Source: Rhodococcoides trifolii
Lineage (GTDB): Bacteria > Actinomycetota > Actinomycetes > Mycobacteriales > Mycobacteriaceae
Assembly (NCBI RefSeq): GCF_014635345.1
Contig: NZ_BMCU01000001.1
Span: 930,001-994,000 of the forward strand
Direction: 5' to 3'
DNA: 64,000 nucleotides
Positions 54,237 to 63,444 of this stretch are shown piece after piece. The position numbers and the translations under genes were made by a program. The notes beneath the pieces are model-generated. The model searched no databases. It worked only from the letters and a program-made list of their open reading frames with translations, and had not been told where the DNA came from. Every line of letters starts with the position of its first letter. Within the stretch, counting starts at the first letter, position 1.

Positions 54237-54279
54237 ATCTTGCTCGTTCGGTCGTACTGTCCGACGGAACAAGCAAGAT
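54237..54279. promoter_or_regulatory. Large inverted repeat upstream of the exporter operon
   Basis: ATCTTGCTCGTTCGGTCG and, after 7 bp, its inverted copy CGACGGAACAAGCAAGAT match at 16 of 18 positions. The element lies 22 bp upstream of the ATPase start, within the 106-bp gap between the exporter and the second WS/DGAT gene. There is no T-run. It could be an operator for a TetR/GntR-type regulator or a hairpin in the exporter leader. Confidence 0.5.
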
Positions 54280-54321
54280 GTTACGCACCGCTACATTCGT
54301 GGGGTGTGACGCGCCACGGAC

Positions 54322-55818
54322 TCAGGCCGTGTGGCGGGCAACCTCCGCAAGCCGACGTTCGCCGGCATCCGACTCGTCGACGATCCCACGCGCCGCCTCC
54401 TCGAGACGGTCCACGGCCCCGCGGATCAGCGAGATGTACCGTCCCGTGTCCGGCATCAACGCACGATTGGACGTCACCGACAGCCACATGGTGGGCCCGT
54501 ACGACGCGATGCAGTGGGCGAGCTGAATACCTTCGGCCGTCGGAAGGGGTCCGAAGACGCCGACCATCGGCGCGCCACGGAATTCGAGCGGATCACGCAC
54601 GTACGCAAGGTTGGTGATCATGGTGTTGATCAAGGCCGTCGTCGGGTTCTTCTTGGGATGCCTCATCAATTTCGACAGAACGGCGAGCAGTGGAGCGGGC
54701 GCCACGAAGAGCGGATTGGTGGGCAGCTGCGTGGTCTGCGTGGTTCCCCGGTTCTTCGCTTCTTCGGCCGACGCGTGCACGGCGCGCAGCCGAGCGAGCG
54801 GATCCGCGATGTCCGTGTGCAGGCTGAGCATCACGACGGCGATCTGGTTCGCGTTGCCCGCCTCGTTGTGATTCATGGACCTGGTGCTCATGGGGATCGA
54901 CGTGCCGAGCGATTCCGTGGGCAGTTCGCCCAGTTCGCGCAGGTAGTCCGAGAGTGCCAGCGAAATCGCGGTCATCATGACGTCGTTGACCGTGACGTCC
55001 CCGAAACCGGATTTGATGGCGCGGATGCGTCCCAGATCGAACGGCGTCTGGTCGTACGTCATGTCCGGGGGAAGGTTTCGGCTGAACCGAGTTGCCGGGC
55101 GCTTCACCGGTTTCGGGGCGGTGGAGCCCGCCGCGTCCAAGGCCTTGCGGCGATCTCGGACTGCCCGCGAGTGAGTACGGAAGGCCGACACGAAGCGCCC
55201 GATCTCCGCGGGAACCTCACGCGCAGCCTGCAGTCCGGTCGGTACCTCCACGAGAGGGGCGTTCGAGGAGACCGTACGAGGCGCGCTGCCGAGGATCTGC
55301 GTGCAGAGCTTCGCGACCCCCATTCCGTCGACCGCGCTGTGGTGCGAGTGGGTGATGATGAGCATCCCGCCCTCGGGGATGCCGTCGACGCCGTGGACGT
55401 CGAGCACGAAATGGAATGCCCACGGGGGGATGTCGAACCGCGGCTGCGACGAGGCCAACGCCGCGATCTTGTCGTTGATGTAGCGGGCGTGGTCCGGCGT
55501 ATCCGGTGTCGACGTGAACACGTGCTGGCTGAGATCGACCTGGCATTCGATCCACACCGGGAACGACAGATTCCCCGGAACGGTGCGTAGCCGTCGGCGA
55601 AACATGGGGTCGACGTCGACGAATTCGGCCACGAACGCCTGTGCGTCGGCTTGGTCGCGGATCGGAGACGCGGTCTTGGCCGCGTCGATCACCCAGGTCG
55701 CGATGACGGCCGCGCGTGTCTTCGGAGATTCGAAGTAGTAGTTCAGTGCGTCACGACCGGTCATGGGCGTGCCGGATTCGGGGCGCTTCTGCGTCGAGAT
55801 CAAGCGCTTGGAGATCAT
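54322..55818 (-). CDS. WS/DGAT-family acyltransferase (second copy)
   Basis: This 498-residue acyltransferase carries HHSAVDG at residues 159-165, a DALNYYFESP start, and DVTVNDVMMTAISLALSDYL and NLAYVRDPLEFRG later. These landmarks are shared with the first copy at 40531-41922 (DALNFYFES; NVTYGRGPLQLNG), so the two are paralogues, although this one has a longer N-terminus (MISKRLISTQKRPESG). ATG55818 is preceded by AGGGAGG, a strong ribosome binding site. It reads in the same direction as the exporter operon, 106 bp before it, and is divergent from the secreted esterase. Acyl-CoA-dependent O-acylation is the family reaction; the acceptor is unknown. Confidence 0.88.
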   Translation of the reverse strand: MISKRLISTQKRPESGTPMTGRDALNYYFESPKTRAAVIATWVIDAAKTASPIRDQADAQAFVAEFVDVDPMFRRRLRTVPGNLSFPVWIECQVDLSQHVFTSTPDTPDHARYINDKIAALASSQPRFDIPPWAFHFVLDVHGVDGIPEGGMLIITHSHHSAVDGMGVAKLCTQILGSAPRTVSSNAPLVEVPTGLQAAREVPAEIGRFVSAFRTHSRAVRDRRKALDAAGSTAPKPVKRPATRFSRNLPPDMTYDQTPFDLGRIRAIKSGFGDVTVNDVMMTAISLALSDYLRELGELPTESLGTSIPMSTRSMNHNEAGNANQIAVVMLSLHTDIADPLARLRAVHASAEEAKNRGTTQTTQLPTNPLFVAPAPLLAVLSKLMRHPKKNPTTALINTMITNLAYVRDPLEFRGAPMVGVFGPLPTAEGIQLAHCIASYGPTMWLSVTSNRALMPDTGRYISLIRGAVDRLEEAARGIVDESDAGERRLAEVARHTA

Positions 55819-55899
55819 GGGGTTCCTCCCTTGCGGCGGACGTCTCGTCGACTCTCTCGACACCCCTCCGCCCCGATCGGAGAGGACGCCCGGTACCGC

Positions 55900-55920
55900 G
55901 GTATTTCGTAATAAAATACC
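55900..55920. promoter_or_regulatory. AT-rich inverted repeat in the divergent promoter region
   Basis: GGTATTT and AAATACC flank a 7-bp centre in an otherwise GC-rich 270-bp gap between the WS/DGAT and esterase genes. It lies 82 bp upstream of the WS/DGAT start and could be its promoter region or a shared operator. Confidence 0.4.
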
Positions 55921-56022
55921 CCCTGGTCCGGGCGACAACAAGACTTTTGCCCGTTTTTCGCTCTCAAATGGGCACGGTGTCATTCATTCGGCGGATGCCC
56001 CAGCGTCACGACAACGGCGTGC

Positions 56023-56052
56023 TTGGACCCGCCGACCTCGGCGTGCGATATT
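56023..56052 (+). promoter_or_regulatory. Promoter of the antigen-85-like esterase
   Basis: TTGGAC (56023-56028) and GATATT (56047-56052) with an 18-bp spacer predict a start near 56059, leaving a 30-nt leader with an AAGGTG ribosome binding site before GTG56089. This supports the GTG over the TTG at 56023. Confidence 0.5.
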
Positions 56053-56088
56053 GATGCCGACGGCAAAACTGTGAAACAAGGTGCGCAA

Positions 56089-57165
56089 GTGAAGAGAGCG
56101 AAGCTGCGAATGGGTAGTTCAGTCTCGAGACGAATCCTGTCCATTGCCCTGTCGGGTGCTCTGTCGCTCACGGCCGCCGCGGTGATCTCCGCGGCCCCCG
56201 CCGGCGCCGACCCCGTCTCCTCGCCTCCTCTGTCGGGGATCACCGCGTCCGACGGGACCCGCGTCGTCTCGGTGACACCCGTTCCCGGCGTGCGGCGCTT
56301 CGACGTCACCGTCTACTCGCCGTCCATGGACCGCACCGTCGACCTTCAGGTGTTCCGGCCCGCAGACACCTCCGTACCGCGCTCCACCGTCTATCTCCTC
56401 AACGGTGCAAGCGGCGGCGAGGATTCGGGGAGCAACTGGCCCGATCAGGCGGACGTCCAAGGATTCTTCGCCGACAAGAACGTCAACGTCGTGATTCCTC
56501 GGGCCGGTGCGTTCTCGTACTACACGGACTGGAAGAGCGACGACCCCGAGCTCGGACGCAACAAGTGGACGACGTTCTTCACGAAGGAGCTGCCGCCGGT
56601 TCTGAACGACTCCCTGGGCGCTACCGGCAAGCAATCGATCGCCGGAATCTCGACGTCGGGCAGTTCCGTGTTGATGCTCGCGGCGAACGCACCCACCCTG
56701 TACTCCTCCGTCGCCGCGTTCAGTGGCTGCGCACGCACGTCCGACGAGTTGGGCCAGGCATACGTGAAATTGGTCGTCGAAGCACGCGGGGGCGGCGAGA
56801 CCGTAAACATGTGGGGTAAGACCGACGATCCGGACTGGGCCGCGAACGACGCCGTCCTGCAGGCCGACCGACTCCCGCGCATTCCGTACTACATCGCGAC
56901 CGGCAACGGCCTTCCCGGCTTCGACGAGAATCTGCAGAGCCCGCGGATCAACGGGAACGTGAGCACGCTCGTCGACCGTGTTGTGCTCGGTGGTGGCATC
57001 GAGGCCATCACCAACGCGTGCACACACCAGCTCGCCGACCGGTTCTCCCAGCTCGGGATTCCGGCCACCTTCGACTTCCGGGACAACGGCACCCACTCGT
57101 GGGCGTACTGGGAGGACGACCTCCACAAGGCGTGGCCGATGCTGCGCGACTCGATCGGCGCCTGA
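56089..57165 (+). CDS. Secreted antigen-85-like mycolyltransferase/esterase
   Basis: This 358-residue exported protein has an alpha/beta-hydrolase (Esterase D/antigen 85) fold. The signal peptide has a basic start (MKRAKLR...SRR), a hydrophobic core and a cleavage site after about residue 40 (AGA/DP). The nucleophile is Ser188 in GISTSGSS, and the catalytic histidine is His336 in GTHSWAYW, almost the antigen 85 motif GTHSWEYW. NKWTTFFTKELPPVL also matches that family. Such enzymes transfer mycolic acids to trehalose or arabinogalactan in the cell envelope. GTG56089 is supported by AAGGTG upstream and by the promoter. It is divergent from the WS/DGAT gene. It could alternatively be an esterase acting on another acyl substrate. 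Confidence 0.88.
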   Translation: MKRAKLRMGSSVSRRILSIALSGALSLTAAAVISAAPAGADPVSSPPLSGITASDGTRVVSVTPVPGVRRFDVTVYSPSMDRTVDLQVFRPADTSVPRSTVYLLNGASGGEDSGSNWPDQADVQGFFADKNVNVVIPRAGAFSYYTDWKSDDPELGRNKWTTFFTKELPPVLNDSLGATGKQSIAGISTSGSSVLMLAANAPTLYSSVAAFSGCARTSDELGQAYVKLVVEARGGGETVNMWGKTDDPDWAANDAVLQADRLPRIPYYIATGNGLPGFDENLQSPRINGNVSTLVDRVVLGGGIEAITNACTHQLADRFSQLGIPATFDFRDNGTHSWAYWEDDLHKAWPMLRDSIGA

Positions 57166-57171
57166 GTCGTC

Positions 57172-57633
57172 TCAGCGCGGCGTCACCCAGATCGTGATGT
57201 CGGCGTGCACCACTTCCTTGCCGGTCTTGTCCCTGATCGCCACGGGAACGACCACCTCGCGCCCGTCCGAAGGCCACTGCACGTCCTCGAGCTCGGCCGT
57301 CGCGCGTAGCCCGGTCGTTGCCGGCGCGAGGTAGCTCACCGACATCCCCTTCGGGATCCACCGATGCGTCGACGGCACCGTGGCCTCGGCCAGCATTCCC
57401 ATCGCGATCTCGGCGATGTTGCAGGCCGCGATCGCATGGAACGTCTTCAAATGGTTGTTCACTCCCCACCACTTGGGCGCCGTGACGACACAGCGGCCGG
57501 GTTCGAGTTCGATCACACGGGGGAGAACGGTCCGGAAGTACGGCACGCGCAGGCACATGCCCAGGGAGAAGGCGACGCTGCGAACAGGGCCTTTCGGCAG
57601 CTTTGTCCACATGGCATAGGTCGACGAGGTCAT
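57172..57633 (-). CDS. DUF4442 hotdog-fold protein
   Basis: This 153-residue protein resembles the DUF4442 thioesterase-like hotdog family: CVVTAPKWWGVNNHLKTFHAIAACNIAEIAMGMLAE holds the Asn-His region and long helix of the hotdog fold, followed by strands such as MSVSYLAPATTGLRATAEL. A role in acyl-CoA or acyl-ACP hydrolysis is likely but unproven. ATG57633 is preceded by a -10-like TAAGAT eight bases upstream, so the mRNA would be almost leaderless; longer frames upstream have no start signal. A near-palindrome covers this promoter. The gene converges with the esterase, 6 bp between stops, with no terminator visible. Confidence 0.85.
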   Translation of the reverse strand: MTSSTYAMWTKLPKGPVRSVAFSLGMCLRVPYFRTVLPRVIELEPGRCVVTAPKWWGVNNHLKTFHAIAACNIAEIAMGMLAEATVPSTHRWIPKGMSVSYLAPATTGLRATAELEDVQWPSDGREVVVPVAIRDKTGKEVVHADITIWVTPR

Positions 57634-57643
57634 GGATCGCGAT

Positions 57644-57659
57644 CTTACTGCGCGGTAAG
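57644..57659. promoter_or_regulatory. Palindromic operator candidate over the DUF4442 promoter
   Basis: CTTACTGCGCGGTAAG is a 16-bp palindrome with one mismatched pair. It overlaps the -10 (TAAGAT on the minus strand, 57642-57647) of the DUF4442 gene. Size, symmetry and position are those of TetR-family operators; the regulator is not in the window. Confidence 0.5.
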
Positions 57660-57680
57660 TTCGGCGGGCACGAGGCTGAT

Positions 57681-57710
57681 TTGAACTAGGACCCTCTCGT
57701 GGTCCATACT
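57681..57710 (+). promoter_or_regulatory. Candidate promoter of the S10 operon
   Basis: TTGAAC (57681-57686) and CATACT (57705-57710), 18-bp spacer. Transcription from here would give a leader of about 340 nt before rpsJ. No better pair was seen nearer to rpsJ. Confidence 0.5.
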
Positions 57711-58054
57711 GTTCGGGTTGCCTTGACCAAGGTGAGGAATTCGTGCGGCCTCCGTACGGCACTTCCTCTGGTCGGGACGATGCAGTTGCTCGATGAAGGA
57801 CCGTAAGACACGCGCCGGCTCAGGTGGGCGCATCCGGACATCCATGCGCAGGATTGCGACACGCCCGACCGCGTGGACCGGAGAACCATGACAGATGAAC
57901 AGTGGCAACGAGATGCAGAGCGCTTTCGAGCGCGCCCGCACCCGCCTTGTTCGGATTGTTCATGGAGACCGCTTACGCATCCTCCACGCGAGTGAGTGCA
58001 GCGAAGTACCGAAAGAACAGCCGATATTCACCGGGCAAGGAAGAGGACATAAGC
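57711..58054 (+). other. Long leader region of the S10 operon
   Basis: No recognised gene lies in this stretch. It holds CCTTGACCAAGG at 57721-57732 and a possible long hairpin at 57734-57768 (outer GAGGAA/TTCCTC, inner GTGCGG/CCGTAC with one G-U pair). A 32-codon open frame from ATG57793 to TGA57891 encodes a basic peptide but has no clear ribosome binding site. The region could be a cis-regulatory RNA for ribosomal protein feedback; this is inference. Confidence 0.35.
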
Positions 58055-58360
58055 GTGGCGGGACAAAAGATCCGCATCAGGCTCAAGGCCTACGACCACG
58101 AGGCGATCGACGCGTCAGCGCGCAAGATCGTCGAGACCGTGACCCGCACCGGGGCACGCGTGGTCGGACCTGTGCCGTTGCCCACCGAGAAGAACGTGTA
58201 CTGCGTCATTCGTTCGCCGCACAAGTACAAGGACTCGCGCGAGCACTTCGAGATGCGTACACACAAGCGGCTCATCGACATCCTGGACCCGACGCCGAAG
58301 ACGGTCGACGCGCTCATGCGCATCGATCTGCCGGCAAGCGTCGACGTCAACATCCAGTGA
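58055..58360 (+). CDS. rpsJ: 30S ribosomal protein S10
   Basis: The 101-residue protein is a clear S10: [14 protein letters not shown] at the start, [30 protein letters not shown] and a final [11 protein letters not shown]. It is part of the 30S head and is also the NusE antitermination factor. GTG58055 follows AGGAAGAGGA and gives the normal family length; a longer open frame exists upstream but is leader sequence. It is the first gene of an eleven-gene ribosomal operon, and rplC follows after 14 bp. Confidence 0.98.
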   Translation: MAGQKIRIRLKAYDHEAIDASARKIVETVTRTGARVVGPVPLPTEKNVYCVIRSPHKYKDSREHFEMRTHKRLIDILDPTPKTVDALMRIDLPASVDVNIQ

Positions 58361-58374
58361 GCGCGGAGAAGACA

Positions 58375-59040
58375 TTGACTGACAACAAGAACCGTCCGGC
58401 CAAGGGAATTCTGGGCACCAAGCTCGGCATGACCCAGGTCTTCGACGAGAACAACCGCGTCGTTCCGGTCACCGTGATCAAGGCGGACCCGAACGTCGTC
58501 ACCGCAATCCGTACCGAGGAGCGCGACGGCTACAGCGCCGTCCAGGTCGCTTTCGGTGCCATCGATCCCCGCAAGGTGAACAAGCCGGTCACCGGTCAGT
58601 TCACCAAGGCAGGCGTCACTCCCCGTCGCCACCTCGCCGAGCTTCGTGTCGCAGACACGTCCCTGTTCGAGGTCGGCCAGGAGCTCACCGCGTCCGAGTT
58701 CGAGGACGGCGCATTCGTCGACGTCACCGGAGTCAGCAAGGGCAAGGGCTTCGCCGGAACCATGAAGCGTCACGGCTTCAAGGGTCAGGGCGCGAGCCAT
58801 GGTGCGCAGGCCGTGCACCGTCGTCCCGGATCCATCGGTGGCTGCGCGACTCCCGGCCGTGTCTTCAAGGGCATGCGTATGTCGGGCCGCATGGGTAGCG
58901 ACCGCATCACGACGCAGAACCTCTCGGTCCACAAGGTGGACGCCGAGAACGGTCTGCTGCTGATCAAGGGTGCGATCCCGGGCCGCAAGGGCGGCGTCGT
59001 GATCGTCAAGAGCGCAGTGAAGGGTGGTGCGCGAGCATGA
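58375..59040 (+). CDS. rplC: 50S ribosomal protein L3
   Basis: The 221-residue protein has the L3 landmarks [47 protein letters not shown] and [19 protein letters not shown]3 binds 23S rRNA early in 50S assembly. TTG58375 behind GGAGAAG gives the usual TDNKNRP start; GTG58357 in the same frame, overlapping the S10 end, would add six residues and is less likely. The stop overlaps the rplD start (ATGA). Confidence 0.96.
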   Translation: MTDNKNRPAKGILGTKLGMTQVFDENNRVVPVTVIKADPNVVTAIRTEERDGYSAVQVAFGAIDPRKVNKPVTGQFTKAGVTPRRHLAELRVADTSLFEVGQELTASEFEDGAFVDVTGVSKGKGFAGTMKRHGFKGQGASHGAQAVHRRPGSIGGCATPGRVFKGMRMSGRMGSDRITTQNLSVHKVDAENGLLLIKGAIPGRKGGVVIVKSAVKGGARA

Positions 59041-59714
59041 CCAGTCTGGAAAAGAACAGCGCAACCAAGTTGACGCTGGACGTCAAGGAGGTCGGCGGCA
59101 AGACCAACGGCACCGTCGATCTCCCTGCGGAGCTCTTCGACGTCACCGCGAACATCGCGTTGATGCACCAGGTCGTCGTCGCACAGCTCGCTGCTGCACG
59201 TCAGGGCACGCACTCGACCAAGACTCGTGGCGAGGTCCGCGGCGGCGGCAAGAAGCCGTACCGCCAGAAGGGCACCGGCCGCGCACGTCAGGGCTCGACC
59301 CGCGCCCCGCAGTTCGTCGGCGGTGGAACCGTTCACGGACCGCAGCCGCGTGACTACAGCCAGCGGACCCCAAAGAAGATGATCGCCGCCGCCCTGCGCG
59401 GAGCGCTCTCCGATCGCGCCCGCAGCGAGCGCATTCACGTGATCACCGAACTCGTACCGGGACAGGTCCCGTCCACCAAGGGCGCGCAGACCTTCCTCGC
59501 CGAGCTCCACGATCGCAAGAAGACGCTTCTGGTCATCGGTCGCGAGGACCTCGCTGCATGGAAGTCCGTGCAGAACCTCGAGGGCATCCACCCGATCGCT
59601 CCCGATCAGTTGAACACGTACGACGTGCTCGAAGCAGACGACGTGGTCTTCAGCGTCGAGGCTCTGAACACGTACATCGCCGGCCCGGCTGGCAAGAAAG
59701 GTGAGGGCGAGTGA
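59037..59714 (+). CDS. rplD: 50S ribosomal protein L4
   Basis: The 225-residue protein shows the L4 features [33 protein letters not shown] (the long loop that lines the exit tunnel) and [13 protein letters not shown]. In other bacteria L4 also represses its own operon; whether it does here is not known. The start overlaps rplC (ATGA) and the end overlaps rplW (GTGA). Confidence 0.98.
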   Translation: MTSLEKNSATKLTLDVKEVGGKTNGTVDLPAELFDVTANIALMHQVVVAQLAAARQGTHSTKTRGEVRGGGKKPYRQKGTGRARQGSTRAPQFVGGGTVHGPQPRDYSQRTPKKMIAAALRGALSDRARSERIHVITELVPGQVPSTKGAQTFLAELHDRKKTLLVIGREDLAAWKSVQNLEGIHPIAPDQLNTYDVLEADDVVFSVEALNTYIAGPAGKKGEGE

Positions 59715-60016
59715 GCACCATCGCTGACCCCCGCGACATCCTGCTGGCTCCGGTCATCTCGGAGAAGTCGTACGGACTGATCGAGGAAGGCACCTACACG
59801 TTCATCGTGGCGCCCGACTCGAACAAGACGCAGATCAAGATCGCCGTCGAGAAGATCTTCGGTGTGAAGGTGACCAGCGTCAACACGATGAACCGGCAGG
59901 GCAAGCGCAAGCGGACCCGTTTCGGCTACGGCACGCGCAAGAGCACCAAGCGCGCGCTCGTGACCCTTTCGGCTGACAGCAAGCCCATCGAGATCTTCGG
60001 GGGCCCGGTCGCTTAG
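59711..60016 (+). CDS. rplW: 50S ribosomal protein L23
   Basis: The 101-residue protein matches L23: [40 protein letters not shown] and [13 protein letters not shown]23 sits at the tunnel exit and docks trigger factor and SRP. GTG59711 overlaps the stop of rplD; rplB follows after 47 bp. Confidence 0.98.
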   Translation: MSTIADPRDILLAPVISEKSYGLIEEGTYTFIVAPDSNKTQIKIAVEKIFGVKVTSVNTMNRQGKRKRTRFGYGTRKSTKRALVTLSADSKPIEIFGGPVA

Positions 60017-60063
60017 GCGGCCGGCGCACCGAGGGTCCTCGAGGATCAAGGGACGAGAAAAAC

Positions 60064-60900
60064 ATGGCAATTCGTAAGTACAAGCCGACCACTCCCGGTC
60101 GTCGTGGCGCGAGTGTCTCCGATTTCGCGGAGATCACGCGTTCGACACCGGAGAAGTCGCTCATCCGACCGTTGCACGGACGCGGTGGGCGTAATGCCCA
60201 CGGCCGCATCACCACTCGGCACAAGGGTGGCGGTCACAAGCGCGCATACCGTCTCATCGACTTCCGTCGCAACGACAAAGACGGCGTGCCGGCCAAGGTC
60301 GCTCACATCGAGTACGACCCCAACCGCACGGCGAACATCGCCCTCCTGCACTTCGCGGACGGCGAGAAGCGCTACATCGTTGCGCCCAAGGGCATCTCGC
60401 AGGGTTCGCCCATCGAGACCGGTCCGACGGCCGACATCAAACCGGGCAACAACCTGCCGCTGCGCAACATCCCGACGGGTACCACCATCCACGCGATCGA
60501 GTTGCGTCCGGGTGGCGGAGCCAAGATGGTTCGTTCCGCCGGTGCCGGTGCTCAGCTCCTCGGTAAGGAAGGCACGTACGCCACGCTGCGTCTGCCGTCC
60601 GGTGAAATCCGTCGCGTCGACGTGCGCTGCCGCGCCACCGTCGGTGAGGTCGGCAACGCCGAGCAGTCGAACATCAACTGGGGCAAGGCCGGCCGTATGC
60701 GCTGGAAGGGCAAGCGCCCCACCGTCCGTGGTGTCGTCATGAACCCGGTCGACCACCCGCACGGTGGTGGTGAGGGCAAGACCTCCGGTGGTCGCCACCC
60801 GGTCAGCCCGTGGGGACAGCCGGAAGGCCGCACCCGCAAGAACAAGCCGAGCGATCAGCTCATCGTCCGCCGCCGCCGCACCGGCAAGAACAAGCGATAA
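60064..60900 (+). CDS. rplB: 50S ribosomal protein L2
   Basis: The 278-residue protein has the L2 landmarks [37 protein letters not shown] and [23 protein letters not shown], including the conserved His near the peptidyl-transferase centre. Length is normal. The 47-bp gap before it contains its ribosome binding site (GGGACGAG); rpsS follows after 17 bp. Confidence 0.98.
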   Translation: MAIRKYKPTTPGRRGASVSDFAEITRSTPEKSLIRPLHGRGGRNAHGRITTRHKGGGHKRAYRLIDFRRNDKDGVPAKVAHIEYDPNRTANIALLHFADGEKRYIVAPKGISQGSPIETGPTADIKPGNNLPLRNIPTGTTIHAIELRPGGGAKMVRSAGAGAQLLGKEGTYATLRLPSGEIRRVDVRCRATVGEVGNAEQSNINWGKAGRMRWKGKRPTVRGVVMNPVDHPHGGGEGKTSGGRHPVSPWGQPEGRTRKNKPSDQLIVRRRRTGKNKR

Positions 60901-60917
60901 TCAGGAGGGAGTAGCAG

Positions 60918-61195
60918 ATGCCACGCAGTCTGAAGAAAGGCCCGTTCGTCGACGACCACCTCCTGAAAAAGGTGGACGTTCAGAACGACAAGGGCACGAA
61001 GCAGGTCATCAAGACCTGGTCACGCCGCTCGACCATCACCCCCGACTTCATCGGTCACACGTTTGCCGTTCACGACGGACGCAAGCACGTACCGGTGTTC
61101 GTCTCGGACGCGATGGTCGGACACAAGCTCGGTGAGTTCGCGCCGACCAGGACCTTCAAGGGTCACATCAAGGACGACCGGAAGGCGAAGCGTCG

Positions 61196-61199
<4 letters not shown>
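60918..61199 (+). CDS. rpsS: 30S ribosomal protein S19
   Basis: The 93-residue protein is a typical S19: [38 protein letters not shown] and [14 protein letters not shown]. It lies in the 30S head next to S13. A strong ribosome binding site (AGGAGGGAG) precedes ATG60918. The end overlaps rplV (ATGA). Confidence 0.98.
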
Positions 61200-62406
<1,207 letters not shown>

Positions 62407-62409
62407 CGC

Positions 62410-62826
62410 ATGCTGATCCCACGCCGGGTCAAGCACCGCAAGCAGCACCACCCGGGTCGTAGTGGCGCCGCCAAGGGCGGCACGCAGGTCACGTTCGGTG
62501 AATGGGGCATTCAGGCTCTCGAGCCCGCTTACATCACCAACCGTCAGATCGAATCGGCTCGTATCGCGATCACTCGCCACATCAAGCGTGGCGGCAAGGT
62601 CTGGATCAACATCTACCCGGACCGTCCGCTCACCAAGAAGCCTGCCGAGACCCGCATGGGTTCCGGTAAGGGTTCGCCGGAGTGGTGGATCGCCAACGTC
62701 AAGCCGGGACGCGTGCTCTTCGAGCTCAGCTACCCCGACGAGCAGGTCGCGAAAGAGGCACTCACTCGCGCGATCCACAAGCTGCCGATCAAGGCACGCA
62801 TCATCACGAGGGAGGTGCAGTTCTGA
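62410..62826 (+). CDS. rplP: 50S ribosomal protein L16
   Basis: The 138-residue protein has all L16 marks: [61 protein letters not shown]16 shapes the A-site of the 50S subunit. It begins 3 bp after rpsC and its stop shares one base with the rpmC start (TGATG). Confidence 0.98.
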   Translation: MLIPRRVKHRKQHHPGRSGAAKGGTQVTFGEWGIQALEPAYITNRQIESARIAITRHIKRGGKVWINIYPDRPLTKKPAETRMGSGKGSPEWWIANVKPGRVLFELSYPDEQVAKEALTRAIHKLPIKARIITREVQF

Positions 62827-63071
62827 TGGCTACCGGTACCCCGGCTGCTGAGCTCCGCGAGCTCACAGAAGAAGAACTGATCACCCGCCTTCGTGAGTCG
62901 AAGGAGGAGCTGTTCAACCTCCGCTTCCAGATGGCCACCGGCCAGCTGGACAACAACCGTCGTCTGCGCGTGGTTCGCCACGAGATCGCGCGGATCTACA
63001 CAGTGATGCGCGAGCGTGAGCTCGGGCTTGCTGCCGGACCGGCCGAGGACACGGCAGGTGACGCAGCATGA
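62826..63071 (+). CDS. rpmC: 50S ribosomal protein L29
   Basis: The 81-residue protein has the L29 two-helix pattern: [35 protein letters not shown] and [16 protein letters not shown], plus a short acidic tail common in actinobacteria. ATG62826 overlaps the stop of rplP, which fixes the start although the frame is open further upstream. It overlaps rpsQ (ATGA). Confidence 0.97.
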   Translation: MATGTPAAELRELTEEELITRLRESKEELFNLRFQMATGQLDNNRRLRVVRHEIARIYTVMRERELGLAAGPAEDTAGDAA

Positions 63072-63352
63072 GCGAGGAAACAGTGACCAGCACAGAAGCA
63101 ACGCGCAACAGCCGCAAGGTTCGTATCGGCTACGTCGTCTCCGACAAGATGGAGAAGACGATCGTCGTCGAGCTCGAGGACCGTGTGAAGCACGCCCTCT
63201 ACGGCAAGATCATCCGCCGCACCACCAAGGTGAAGGCACATGACGAGAACGGAGTTGCCGGCGTCGGCGACCGCGTTCAGCTCATGGAGACCCGTCCCCT
63301 GTCCGCCACGAAGCACTGGCGGCTCGTGGAGGTTCTCGAGAAGGCCAAGTAA
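63068..63352 (+). CDS. rpsQ: 30S ribosomal protein S17
   Basis: The 94-residue protein is S17: [71 protein letters not shown]. It is the last gene of the operon; the L14-L24-L5 genes that often follow are not here, and a terminator comes next. Confidence 0.98.
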   Translation: MSEETVTSTEATRNSRKVRIGYVVSDKMEKTIVVELEDRVKHALYGKIIRRTTKVKAHDENGVAGVGDRVQLMETRPLSATKHWRLVEVLEKAK

Positions 63353-63369
63353 GCCCTCTCTGTTCTCGA

Positions 63370-63405
63370 AGGCCCCGGTTGCGCTCAGCGCGGCCGGGGC
63401 TTTCT
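63370..63405 (+). terminator. Terminator of the S10 operon
   Basis: GCCCCGG (63372-63378) and CCGGGGC (63394-63400) form a GC stem around a 15-nt loop, followed by TTTCT. It lies 19 bp after rpsQ and ends the ribosomal operon. Confidence 0.8.
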
Positions 63406-63444
63406 GCGTGCCTGGCTAGACTCGTCCCACGGGAAGGGATGCCG

